A stretch of DNA of 64,000 nt. Source: Psychroserpens mesophilus. Lineage in GTDB: Bacteria; Bacteroidota; Bacteroidia; Flavobacteriales; Flavobacteriaceae. This document shows, one piece after another, positions 33,596 to 41,806 of the stretch. Below the pieces are notes generated by a model. The model searched no databases. It had not been told where the DNA came from and worked only from the letters and a program-made list of their open reading frames with translations. The DNA is taken from assembly GCF_000826645.1 (NCBI RefSeq), contig NZ_JXJP01000013.1, forward strand, positions 1 to 64,000, read 5' to 3'. The first letter of the stretch is position 1. The number at the start of each line of letters is the position of its first letter. A program made the position numbers and the translations under genes.

Positions 33596-35356
33596 ATGAT
33601 AAGAAAAATACTATTTGCTTTTTTATTACTACTATTAGCTATAGTACTTTACTCTAATCCGAATTTTAAAACAATTGCAGCAGGAATTGCAATTTTACTT
33701 TTTGGGATGATCATGCTAGAGGATGGGTTTAAAGTTTTCACTAAAGGCCCCTTACAAAATGTATTAAAAAAAGCAACAGACAAATTATATAAAAGCATCA
33801 CTGCTGGTGCTGTAGTAACAGCCTTAATTCAATCAAGCTCCTTAGTAACCGTTATTACAATTTCATTTATTAGTGCAGGACTTATTAGTTTATCTGGAGG
33901 CATCGGTCTTATTTTCGGGGCAAATATAGGAACGACAGCAACAGCATGGTTAGTTGCTGCATTTGGTTTGAAAATTAATATTTCGGCATTAGCAATGCCT
34001 TTATTGGTGTTTGGGGTTATTTTTTCTGTTCAAAAAAAGACCTCATTACAAGGCTTAGGCAAGATTTTAGCAGGATTGGGATTCTTCTTTTTGGGTATTC
34101 ATTTCATGAAAGAAGGCTTTGATGTCTTTAAAGATTACATCGATTTAACGCAATATGCTATTTCAGGATTTAAAGGCGTAATTATTTATGCCTTGTTGGG
34201 AATCATTATTACAACAGTATTACAATCAAGTAGCGCCACATTGGCTTTAATCTTAACGGCATTAGCAGCTGGACAAATTGAATATGAAAATGCACTGGCA
34301 TTAGCAATTGGAGCCAACATAGGCACAACTATTACAGCAGTTTTAGGATCTATAGGTTCTAATATAGCCGGAAAACGATTGGCTGGTGCACATTTCATTT
34401 TTAATTTGGCGACAGGAATTGTGGCCTTAATTTTAATATACCCATTAGCACAATTGGTTAATAAGCTGTCTGAGTTCGCAAACATAGGCGTTACAGATTA
34501 TACCTTAAAATTGGCACTGTTTCATACCATATTTAATGTCATTGGAGTTATTATTATGATTCCACTTATTAAAGCTTTAGAACGAATTTTATTAAAATTC
34601 TTCAAAGACAACGAACACAAAGATATTGATGAACCAAAATTTCTAAATGAGGCAGTTTTAAAATTCCCAGGTACTGTTATTTCTGCACTGATTAATGAAT
34701 CCAAATATTTATATAAAAATGCCGTTTTTGAAATCGTTGCACATGCGTTAAATATTCATAGAGACGATATAATATCTGATGAAAAAATAAAAAACATTGT
34801 CAAAAAGTCCACAAAAAACTTACAAACTGACGTAGATAAACTTTACTACAAAAAGGTAAAAACTATTTATGGTGAAATCATTAGATACGCCATAACTGCC
34901 CAAAATGATTTAACACTAAATAAAAAGGAAAATATAGCTATAAGTGATATTAAAATCGCTAATCGTAAAATGGTTGAGATTATTAAAGATGCTGGAGAAC
35001 TTAATAAAAACATTAATTTGTCTTTAGATTTAGATAATCCGTATATGTTGAAAGAGTACGATGGTTTCAGAAAAAAAATCATTAAAGTGTTGCGAATTAT
35101 CTATCTGTTTAGAAAAGCTGAGGATACTGAAGTCTACGCAAAAAAATTGTTTAACTTAAAAAAGGAAGCCAAAGAGAACATTAGAAAAAGCAATAAATCT
35201 ATAGACAAATTAATCAGAGAAAATTTAATTTCGGCTGAAATGGCTTCTTCGCTATTTAATGATTACACCAACGTTAACGATATGAATAAAAAATTGATTG
35301 AAGTAGCCGAATTATTATATGGTAGAAAAGATAGTTTGCTCGACAATGGTTATTGA
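33596..35356 (+). CDS. Na/Pi cotransporter family protein with PhoU-like domain
   Basis: 586 aa. An N-terminal helix, then two inverted Na/Pi-cotransport repeats with the paired signatures ALIQSSSLVTVITIS (about 79-93) and TVLQSSSATLALILT (about 207-221), each within hydrophobic helices up to about residue 330. The C-terminal 250 residues are charged and helical and resemble PhoU, as in bacterial YjbB/NptA-like transporters. It imports or exports phosphate with sodium; direction cannot be told. Divergent from the lipoprotein gene, and near two other phosphate genes. Confidence 0.9.
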   Translation: MIRKILFAFLLLLLAIVLYSNPNFKTIAAGIAILLFGMIMLEDGFKVFTKGPLQNVLKKATDKLYKSITAGAVVTALIQSSSLVTVITISFISAGLISLSGGIGLIFGANIGTTATAWLVAAFGLKINISALAMPLLVFGVIFSVQKKTSLQGLGKILAGLGFFFLGIHFMKEGFDVFKDYIDLTQYAISGFKGVIIYALLGIIITTVLQSSSATLALILTALAAGQIEYENALALAIGANIGTTITAVLGSIGSNIAGKRLAGAHFIFNLATGIVALILIYPLAQLVNKLSEFANIGVTDYTLKLALFHTIFNVIGVIIMIPLIKALERILLKFFKDNEHKDIDEPKFLNEAVLKFPGTVISALINESKYLYKNAVFEIVAHALNIHRDDIISDEKIKNIVKKSTKNLQTDVDKLYYKKVKTIYGEIIRYAITAQNDLTLNKKENIAISDIKIANRKMVEIIKDAGELNKNINLSLDLDNPYMLKEYDGFRKKIIKVLRIIYLFRKAEDTEVYAKKLFNLKKEAKENIRKSNKSIDKLIRENLISAEMASSLFNDYTNVNDMNKKLIEVAELLYGRKDSLLDNGY

Positions 35357-35365
35357 TATTTTACA

Positions 35366-36088
35366 TTATTTTTCTAAAATATCTGTAGCTAAATAAGCAT
35401 CATCTCTATTATAATACCAGGCTCTAATTTTAGGCATAACAATTCCGTTTACAGTTTCAGTTTCAGACAACATGATATATTCGCCACTATCTGGTTTCAA
35501 GTTCCCGTTTTCATCGGTCTTAAAAAACTGATAGATTTCCATAGCAAACGATTCAGGATTAAAATAAAAAAACCAGACATCACTTCCTACAGATTCATCA
35601 TAACTCACTTTTAACACCAGATAATCTTTACCTTTAAACGTTTTTCGATTTACAGTTTCAGAAATATTTGTGCCTTTATCTTTAAGTTTCATAGGTAAAC
35701 CATAGAGATAGGTGTAATAATTTTTATAAAGCGTTGCGCGATCACAACTCAGGTTGTTTGAAAATAATTCAGCTTTACTTAAATCGGTCTTTCCATTCAA
35801 AGAAATTAAACAAGTTCCTTGATCAATTATGTATTCTGTTGTAACAGAATCCTGAATTGCTTTTACCTTAAAATATTCAGATGGAAGATCGATGCTTATT
35901 TGACTTATTCTTTTAGGATTTTCAGGCATTTCCATAACAACATTAAATTCACCTTGAAATGTTTGCCAATTATCAAAGGGATCATGATATTGAATTGCTT
36001 TTTCTAAAAGTAATGCACCACTCATATGTTGAGCTACAATGGATTGAATGCTGAAAACCAGAACTAGCAAGAGGGTACGTAAGGTCAT
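35366..36088 (-). CDS. Secreted DUF6503-like protein
   Basis: 240 aa. Signal peptide (LLLVLVFSIQSIVAQ), then GALLLEKAIQYHDPFDNWQTFQGEFNVVME, a typical opening of this Bacteroidota family, and a beta-rich, LolA/LolB-like body. WFFYFNPESFAMEIYQFFKTDENG and SETETVNGIVMPKIRAWY are consistent with a lipocalin-like sheet. Probably periplasmic; function unknown. Converges on the Na/Pi gene (9-base gap) and diverges from chrA. Confidence 0.7.
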   Translation of the reverse strand: MTLRTLLLVLVFSIQSIVAQHMSGALLLEKAIQYHDPFDNWQTFQGEFNVVMEMPENPKRISQISIDLPSEYFKVKAIQDSVTTEYIIDQGTCLISLNGKTDLSKAELFSNNLSCDRATLYKNYYTYLYGLPMKLKDKGTNISETVNRKTFKGKDYLVLKVSYDESVGSDVWFFYFNPESFAMEIYQFFKTDENGNLKPDSGEYIMLSETETVNGIVMPKIRAWYYNRDDAYLATDILEK

Positions 36089-36120
36089 AATTGTTATTTT
36101 AGATCCACTAATTTAAACTA

Positions 36121-36150
36121 TTTGATGTTAACTGAAGAATACTATATTTG
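36121..36150 (+). promoter_or_regulatory. Promoter of the chromate transporter gene
   Basis: TTTG (36121-36124), 18 bases, TATATTTG (36143-36150). Both elements match the Bacteroidota consensus. Confidence 0.65.
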
Positions 36151-36196
36151 AACTACAAGAACTTGATATTATTTTCAACCTGTGAAGATTTTAATT

Positions 36197-37324
36197 ATGA
36201 ATCCTAAACTCAAAGAAGTTGCCTTGGTGTTTTTTAAATTAGGTTGTTTTGCATTTGGTGGTCCTGCAGCGCACATTGCAATGATGGAAGATGAAATTAT
36301 AGAAAAGCGCAAATGGATGACAAGAGATTATTTTCTTGATCTTATAGGAACTACTAATCTAATACCTGGTCCGAACTCTACCGAAATGACCATGCATTGT
36401 GGTTTTGAACGAGCAGGTAAATCAGGTCTTTTTGTGGCAGGTATCGCTTTTATTTTTCCCGCAACCATTATTACAGCGCTTTTAGCATATCTCTATGTAA
36501 AATACGGACAACTACCAGAGGTTGAACCTTTCATTTATGGTATTAAACCAGCTGTTCTGGCCATTATAGCATCTGCAATTTTAAAATTAAGTAAAAAGGC
36601 AATTAAAAGTATAGAGCTCATCATACTTGGCCTATTGGTGTTAAGTGCTAGTCTCTTAGGTATTAATGAAGTGATTGCGCTGTTATTTGCTGGTGTTGTA
36701 GGCATGTTGTATTTCTATTTAAAATCTAAAACAGCGACTCATCTTAATTCAATTTCTCCGATTTTAATGTGTTTAGGTATAAACAGTATTGTTGCCAAGG
36801 TTTCGGCTGGAAAACTCTTTTTAATTTTTTTGAAAGTTGGAGCGATACTTTATGGTAGTGGCTATGTGCTTTTTGCCTATCTGGATGCAGAATTAGTAAC
36901 CACAGGATTATTATCGAGAGCTGAACTTATTGATGCTATCGCAATAGGTCAATTTACTCCTGGCCCTGTGTTATCTACCTCAACATTTATTGGGTATCAA
37001 CTATCAGGATTTACTGGTGCATTGGCAGCTACTACAGGTATCTTTTTACCTTCATTTTTATTTGTACTACTCTTAAATCCATTCATACCCAGAATGCGCA
37101 AATCTATTATCCTTCGCTATTTTTTAGATTCTGTTAATGTGGCAGCTGTAGCTGTAATGATTGCTGTTTTACTTATAATGGCGAAAGAAACGCTTATCGA
37201 ATGGCAAAGTATTGTAATTGCTCTAATAGCGATTTTTATCACCTTTAAAACAACAATAAGTACAATATGGACTATAGTAATTGGTGCTGTTTTGGGATAT
37301 ATATTAATCACTTTAGCACCATAA
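36197..37324 (+). CDS. chrA: Chromate transporter, two-domain (long-chain) CHR family
   Basis: 375 aa from the ATG at 36197 (an in-frame GTG lies at 36182). Two CHR repeats: the first starts FFKLGCFAFGGPAAHIAMMEDE and has LIGTTNLIPGPNSTEMTMHCGF; the second starts FLKVGAILYGSGYVLFAYL and has AIAIGQFTPGPVLSTSTFIGY. About ten helices. Studied members export chromate, but most environmental homologues have unproven substrates. Followed by a 9-bp hairpin. Confidence 0.92.
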   Translation: MNPKLKEVALVFFKLGCFAFGGPAAHIAMMEDEIIEKRKWMTRDYFLDLIGTTNLIPGPNSTEMTMHCGFERAGKSGLFVAGIAFIFPATIITALLAYLYVKYGQLPEVEPFIYGIKPAVLAIIASAILKLSKKAIKSIELIILGLLVLSASLLGINEVIALLFAGVVGMLYFYLKSKTATHLNSISPILMCLGINSIVAKVSAGKLFLIFLKVGAILYGSGYVLFAYLDAELVTTGLLSRAELIDAIAIGQFTPGPVLSTSTFIGYQLSGFTGALAATTGIFLPSFLFVLLLNPFIPRMRKSIILRYFLDSVNVAAVAVMIAVLLIMAKETLIEWQSIVIALIAIFITFKTTISTIWTIVIGAVLGYILITLAP

Positions 37325-37327
37325 GAA

Positions 37328-37355
37328 AAGCCATCACTAATGACAATGATGGCTT
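37328..37355. terminator. Hairpin between convergent chrA and pit
   Basis: AAGCCATCA (37328-37336) pairs with TGATGGCTT (37347-37355). Weak T-tracts on both strands; a moderate terminator serving both convergent genes is likely. Confidence 0.6.
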
Positions 37356-37380
37356 ATATTTAAATTACTGCTTTTAAGAC

Positions 37381-39693
37381 TTACTCTTCTTGGTCAGATG
37401 ATTCTCCTTTTTCAGTTATTTCATCAACAACAGTTATTTTTGCTGGTTCGACAGAACTATCAAAAGAATTATGATATTCATCCAATAAATTCATTGTCGC
37501 ATTAAGCAAATCTTTTGTTTCAAGAAGTAAACCAAAATAAAGGGTTGTATTTTTAGGACTTGACTCTTCAGTTCTTGTGCGTTGTACCTGCTTGTGTATT
37601 TTTTCCTTAACCAAATCGTATACTTCTTTCTTCTCACTTAGAATATTTCCTATTTGTTCAAAAGATTCCGATTTAAAAGCTTTTTCGGTATCACTAAATA
37701 ATATCTCAAGTTTATCATCTAATTCTTTTAATTCTTTTATTTGACTAAACTTAAGCTTCTTATGGTTATTATTAATATGCTTATAACTTACTTTAGAAAT
37801 ATATTCGAGTGATTGAGACATATCTTGCAAATGACCTAGCACATTAATATAAAAATTACTGGCCTCTAAACTAGATTCATCCAAATTCTTTATAAAGTAA
37901 AAAATATTGTCTCTTAAGTCATCTACCTCAGCTGTTAGTTTTACAACTTGCTTTTTACTCTTTTTAAGAATTGTTAAATCTTGTTTTGCTAATCCCACTA
38001 CAGAATTTGAATAAATTCTATTAGTTCTTTTAACAACATTAGCAATATTTTTAGCACTTTCTTGAATAACACCTTGAAGTGAACTACTTTCTGCTTTTTT
38101 AAGGCTATCCTCGTCAATAACTTTAGAGGATTTTCTTTTGTGAGACACATAATTTCTGTATAACAAAAGAACGGTAAGTAATAGTAAAATTGGGATGATC
38201 ACACTTGGATTCCAATTGATTAAAAACACTACAATACCAGCAGCAATAAATGCACCTATTGCAGTACCAAACCATCCGCCAATAACATTTAAAACACCCG
38301 CAACACGATAAACAGCACTCTCTCTTCCCCAAGCACGATCTGCAAGTGACGTACCCATGGCCACCATGAATGTGACATACGTTGTTGATAACGGTAATTT
38401 CATAGATGTTGCTATAGCAATTAACACACCAGCAACCATTAAATTAACTGAAGCACGAATCATATCGAATGCAGGAGCATCAATACTTTGATCTTTAGTT
38501 AATGCAATTTGATTTGGCTTTTCAAAACTCTTTCCTATTTTTTCTTGAATTGAATTCGGTATAACGATACCAAAATAGTTTGATAATTGAGTTGTTCCTT
38601 TAACAATTGATCTCGACAGGCGATTAGGTTCAAACTTTTCATGAGTTTCGCCTTGACGTGAAAGGCTTATTTCTGTTTCTGCTACCGTTTTAGCCTTTTT
38701 TGAAAACCACAATGTCAGAACCATAATAGCTCCTGAAATAAAAAGCAATAGAGGTTCGGCAGGGACTTTTTTCTCTAAAACCGCCATAGACATGGTAACG
38801 TCCATGCCTCCTGCTATCCATGCCTCGTATGAATGATAAGCTGCCATTGGGACACCTATAAAATTCACCAAATCATTTCCAGAAAACGCCAATGCCAATC
38901 CAAAAGTTCCCACAGCAATAACCACCAATAAAACTGTACGTTTAGTCAGCATTTCAAATAAGAATGAAAACAAAGTCCAGAAGATAAAACTTCCAACAAT
39001 AATATAAAATTCGTTGCCTTCTACTAAACTTTTTAATTCACTATAATAAGGTGTTCCCTTTAATCCTTTAAGGAAAATGAAATAGGTAATTGCTGTTAAA
39101 GCTAATCCACCGAAAACTATACCAAAATGCTTTATTTTTTTCTCATAATTAAACGTAAATATAAGTCTAGAAACCCATTGTACAAGGGCTCCAACAGAAA
39201 AAGCAATGACCACTGAAAGCAGAATTCCCGAGATAATTTCAATGGCTTTATCGGTATTGATATATGTGGCTAGATCTGCTAATGTTTCAGATTCAGAATT
39301 ACTAATTTTAATTAACGACATTACTACAGCTGCTCCAAGTAAATTGAAAACAATTGAAACGGTCGTTGATGTTGGTAAGCCTAAAGTATTGAAAAAGTCT
39401 AGTAACAAGATATCGGTAATCATCACCGCCATAAAAATGAGCATGATTTCACCAAATTCAAATTGGGCTGGCACAAAAATGCCTTTTCTCGCAACTTCCA
39501 TCATTCCACTAGAAAATACGGCTCCAATAAATATTCCCAAACTAGCAACAATCATAATGGTGCGCAGGGAAATGGCTTTAGAACCAATGGCTGAGTTTAA
39601 GAAATTAATCGCATCATTACTTACGCCAACAACGATGTCAGCAACTGCTAAAACTGTGATAGCAATTAACATTAACAAGTAAATATTATCCAT
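37381..39693 (-). CDS. pit: PiT-family inorganic phosphate transporter with PhoU-like C-terminal domain
   Basis: 770 aa, much longer than E. coli PitA. The PiT signatures are present twice: GVSNDAINFLNSAIGSKAIS near residue 23 and STTYVTFMVAMGTSLADRAWG near 435. About twelve helices extend to about residue 515. The last 240 residues are soluble, helical and acidic, resembling the PhoU/DUF47 proteins that are separate genes in other bacteria. A fusion of transporter and regulator is therefore likely. Its upstream region has two kinds of direct repeat, described separately. Confidence 0.93.
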   Translation of the reverse strand: MDNIYLLMLIAITVLAVADIVVGVSNDAINFLNSAIGSKAISLRTIMIVASLGIFIGAVFSSGMMEVARKGIFVPAQFEFGEIMLIFMAVMITDILLLDFFNTLGLPTSTTVSIVFNLLGAAVVMSLIKISNSESETLADLATYINTDKAIEIISGILLSVVIAFSVGALVQWVSRLIFTFNYEKKIKHFGIVFGGLALTAITYFIFLKGLKGTPYYSELKSLVEGNEFYIIVGSFIFWTLFSFLFEMLTKRTVLLVVIAVGTFGLALAFSGNDLVNFIGVPMAAYHSYEAWIAGGMDVTMSMAVLEKKVPAEPLLLFISGAIMVLTLWFSKKAKTVAETEISLSRQGETHEKFEPNRLSRSIVKGTTQLSNYFGIVIPNSIQEKIGKSFEKPNQIALTKDQSIDAPAFDMIRASVNLMVAGVLIAIATSMKLPLSTTYVTFMVAMGTSLADRAWGRESAVYRVAGVLNVIGGWFGTAIGAFIAAGIVVFLINWNPSVIIPILLLLTVLLLYRNYVSHKRKSSKVIDEDSLKKAESSSLQGVIQESAKNIANVVKRTNRIYSNSVVGLAKQDLTILKKSKKQVVKLTAEVDDLRDNIFYFIKNLDESSLEASNFYINVLGHLQDMSQSLEYISKVSYKHINNNHKKLKFSQIKELKELDDKLEILFSDTEKAFKSESFEQIGNILSEKKEVYDLVKEKIHKQVQRTRTEESSPKNTTLYFGLLLETKDLLNATMNLLDEYHNSFDSSVEPAKITVVDEITEKGESSDQEE

Positions 39694-39702
39694 GATTTTT
39701 AA

Positions 39703-39744
39703 TTAAAATAAGTTTACAAATTTACTTAAAATAAGTTTGCAAAT
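39703..39744 (-). repeat. 23-bp-spaced direct repeat in the pit promoter
   Basis: TTAAAATAAGTTTACAAAT (39703-39721) and TTAAAATAAGTTTGCAAAT (39726-39744) differ at one position and are offset by 23 bp, about two helical turns. On the minus strand each carries a TTTG, and the first gives TAAATTTG (39717-39724), a perfect -7 box. The repeat may be an operator or a duplicated promoter. Confidence 0.6.
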
Positions 39745-39768
39745 ATCTTTAGTTCATTTAAGTTTAAA

Positions 39769-39786
39769 GTTATCTAATTGTTATCT
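39769..39786 (-). promoter_or_regulatory. Pho-box-like 11-bp direct repeat upstream of pit
   Basis: On the minus strand AGATAAC, four bases, AGATAAC: a perfect 7-bp repeat at an 11-bp period, the geometry of PhoB/PhoP-type operators. It lies 22 bases before GATATTTG (39740-39747), a near -7 box, in the position of an activator site. Confidence 0.4.
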
Positions 39787-39795
39787 TTTAACACG

Positions 39796-41001
39796 TTAAA
39801 AGTGAATATCAAAACCAAGTCTAAAAGTCATGTTATCCTCGTTACCATTTATGGTTGTATAACTAATATCCGACTGTACTTTTAGTTTATGGCCGACAAC
39901 AAATTTATTAACTCCTAAGGTATACTGTTTCCTTGGAAGCGTTTCTGTAATGCGCTCAAAACTAACGGTTGTAAATCGAGCTGCTATTTCGTAATTACTT
40001 TTAAATAAATATCCAGCCTGTACATTTAAAGCATTTCCTGTTAAAACAACATCACCTGTGGGAGTAACACCATCCAACTCTGTTGCGATTTCATTGTCAG
40101 CTGTACGTTTAGCATACTCACCCATAAATGAAAATCCTTTGTATTTAAACATTGCATCAGCAAAAATAGTAGTTTGATCTGTTTCATAAAGAGAACCATC
40201 AGATCTCAACATATAATCTCCTGCAAATCCTCTCTCTCGAACAGCATCTTGATTATAATTATAGGTGATGCCTAACATTAATTTTGGTTTTTGCTCACGC
40301 TTTAAATCAGATTGACTGTAATCACCTTTAGATTTAAATGTTCCAAAAGGCAAAAATTCTAATCGAGCTGTATATTGCAAACCTCCTTCATTTCCTTCAG
40401 AAACATTTCGCCCTTCACCTTGTGAAATTGATAATTTTTCTCGCATTAAAAAATCTACTCCTAACTTGGTCTTATGACGTAATTGAATTCCTAAATCACG
40501 ATCAATATTAAACCTACTGTTCAATAAAGAGCGATCAATTAACTGAAGGTTTGCAGAAGAAACCACACGTTCAACATTTCCTGGTAATTTTGTTTGACCA
40601 GCCCAAAGTTCCCAGTTACCAGCAAAATTCCACATGATTACTGCATCGAGTATGTAACGTGGTGTATTTCTATTATATGCATTAGCTCCAGAAATATCTC
40701 GATTAGATAATCCAAGTTCAATCTTATATTTAAGTTTAGTACTATAAGCAAAACCATCAAACTTTAATCGGGCTCGTCTTACAATAAAATTATGTTCAGG
40801 ACTACCGTATTGATCACCATCATGATCCCATGATGAGATGGAACGCACTTGGAAACGAGGTGCAAATTTTACACTGAAAGAACTGTCTTTTGCAACGAAG
40901 TTTATCATTCCCTTGCCAAAGGAAGTGTCACTAATTTCTTGAGCGTTGATCGATGAGCATACACAAAGCACAAAAGTGATTAGAGTAATTTTAAGTTTCA
41001 T
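39796..41001 (-). CDS. Porin of the phosphate-selective O/P (OprO/OprP) family
   Basis: 401 aa. Signal peptide (KITLITFVLCVCSSINAQ) and an outer-membrane barrel. The opening FSVKFAPRFQVRS followed by FIVRRARLKFDGFAYSTKLKYKIELGLSN, WAGQTKLPGNVERVVSSANLQLIDRS and the ending TFRLGFDIHF are the family pattern. The start is the ATG at 41001; a TTG extension (41037) would spoil the signal peptide. It sits head-to-tail before pit. Family members carry phosphate or polyphosphate in Pseudomonas; the specificity here is inferred from the neighbours. Confidence 0.88.
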   Translation of the reverse strand: MKLKITLITFVLCVCSSINAQEISDTSFGKGMINFVAKDSSFSVKFAPRFQVRSISSWDHDGDQYGSPEHNFIVRRARLKFDGFAYSTKLKYKIELGLSNRDISGANAYNRNTPRYILDAVIMWNFAGNWELWAGQTKLPGNVERVVSSANLQLIDRSLLNSRFNIDRDLGIQLRHKTKLGVDFLMREKLSISQGEGRNVSEGNEGGLQYTARLEFLPFGTFKSKGDYSQSDLKREQKPKLMLGITYNYNQDAVRERGFAGDYMLRSDGSLYETDQTTIFADAMFKYKGFSFMGEYAKRTADNEIATELDGVTPTGDVVLTGNALNVQAGYLFKSNYEIAARFTTVSFERITETLPRKQYTLGVNKFVVGHKLKVQSDISYTTINGNEDNMTFRLGFDIHF

Positions 41002-41082
41002 TATAAGTAATAGTTTTTGTCGTGCACAAATAACCAACTTTAATGTTAACTAATCGTTTCCTAATTATTAAATTTTTAAAAC

Positions 41083-41109
41083 AAAAAAACTGCCTTGGCC
41101 AAAGGCAGT
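41083..41109 (-). terminator. Intrinsic terminator upstream of the porin gene
   Basis: Minus strand ACTGCCTT, loop TGGCC, AAGGCAGT (41089-41096 with 41102-41109), followed by seven T (plus-strand A 41083-41089). Confidence 0.85.
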
Positions 41110-41178
41110 CATTAGAATTCATGATAATTAGTCGACAAAAACTAATAGATTATACGAAACTAATATGTCTCATGAGAC
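41083..41178 (-). ncRNA. Candidate three-hairpin small RNA or attenuated leader of the porin gene
   Basis: Reading the minus strand from about 41178: hairpin TGTCT-CATG-AGACA (41166-41179), hairpin ATTAGT / ACTAAT (41127-41146), then an intrinsic terminator (41083-41109). A perfect -7 box TACATTTG (41184-41191) precedes it. The predicted RNA is about 95 nt with no ORF. It stops 82 bases before the porin ATG on the same strand, so it is either an independent sRNA or an attenuator in the porin leader. Confidence 0.5.
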
Positions 41179-41183
41179 AAGAA

Positions 41184-41191
41184 CAAATGTA
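41184..41191 (-). promoter_or_regulatory. -7 element of the candidate RNA
   Basis: Minus-strand TACATTTG, a full consensus match. At the -33 position only ACTG is found. Confidence 0.5.
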
Positions 41192-41292
41192 AATGAGATG
41201 TTTAATTACAGTGTCATCTTAGTATTAACTAATTATTAAACTTTAACTTTATTGTATAAATTTTCAAACAATTGATTTACAGTGTTTTACTG

Positions 41293-41314
41293 GTTTAATG
41301 TAAAATTAATGTTA
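41293..41314. promoter_or_regulatory. Pho-box-like 11-bp direct repeat before the MORN-like gene
   Basis: GTTTAATGTAA followed directly by AATTAATGTTA: TTAATGT is repeated exactly at an 11-bp period (41295-41301, 41306-41312). It ends nine bases before the -33 TTG of the MORN-like gene. On the minus strand it reads GTAACATTAAT-TTTACATTAAA, sharing the TAAC core with the repeats at pit and the TonB receptor. Confidence 0.4.
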
Positions 41315-41322
41315 CCAAATTG

Positions 41323-41353
41323 TTGCTTAAATATTATCTAATCTTTATATTTG
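41323..41353 (+). promoter_or_regulatory. Promoter of the MORN-like gene
   Basis: TTG (41323-41325), 20 bases, TATATTTG (41346-41353). Good match to the Bacteroidota consensus; start expected near 41360, leader about 23 nt. Confidence 0.7.
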
Positions 41354-41382
41354 AGTATTAAATAATTTTTAAACCCATAATT

Positions 41383-41742
41383 ATGAACAAAAGAGTATTG
41401 CTTGTATTCGTTTTATTAATCAGTATGGTTTCTTTTGCTCAGCAAGAGAGAAAATTAGAACTTAACAAAAACACCAATTTAATTGATGTAACTTATTATC
41501 ATGACAATGGATTGGTAAGCCAGACAGGAGCTTACACTTTAGATGGTAAATTACATGGTGAGTGGTTGAGTTTCGATACTGAAGGTAAAAAGAGTATTTC
41601 AGCGAATTATGATAATGGGAAAAAAGTCGGCAAGTGGTTTTATTGGAATGATACCACACTAAAAGAAGTAGATTATACAAATAATGCTGTAACAAGTGTT
41701 ACCGAATGGGACAACAAAACATCTGTTGCCATTCGAAATTAA
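41383..41742 (+). CDS. Secreted MORN-repeat-like protein (YwqK type)
   Basis: 119 aa. Signal peptide (LLVFVLLISMVSFAQ), then two or three MORN_2-like units: YYHDNGLVSQTGAYTLDGKLHGEWLSFD, TEGKKSISANYDNGKKVGKWFYWND. Such proteins are often labelled YwqK-family antitoxin by similarity, but no toxin gene is adjacent. Likely a small periplasmic or surface protein. Its promoter follows a Pho-box-like repeat and its 3' end is a perfect palindromic terminator. Confidence 0.78.
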   Translation: MNKRVLLVFVLLISMVSFAQQERKLELNKNTNLIDVTYYHDNGLVSQTGAYTLDGKLHGEWLSFDTEGKKSISANYDNGKKVGKWFYWNDTTLKEVDYTNNAVTSVTEWDNKTSVAIRN

Positions 41743-41750
41743 ACATTAAA

Positions 41751-41788
41751 TTACATATAAAAAAAGCATATGCTTTTTTTATATGTAA
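41751..41788. terminator. Bidirectional terminator, perfect 38-bp palindrome
   Basis: TTACATATAAAAAAAGCAT (41751-41769) is followed at once by its exact reverse complement (41770-41788). The A and T runs inside the arms supply a U-tract in both directions. It separates two convergent genes. Confidence 0.8.
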
Positions 41789-41806
41789 AATTAAAACTAA
41801 TTAACC

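Noticed and set aside
41224-41256. Further 11-bp-period ATTAAC / ATTAAA repeat
   Set aside because: One unit lacks the TAAC core, and the stretch is almost pure A/T; it cannot be told from chance.
41383-41742. Toxin-antitoxin system at the YwqK-like gene
   Set aside because: The protein is secreted, has MORN-like repeats and no toxin gene is next to it; the antitoxin label is a database habit.
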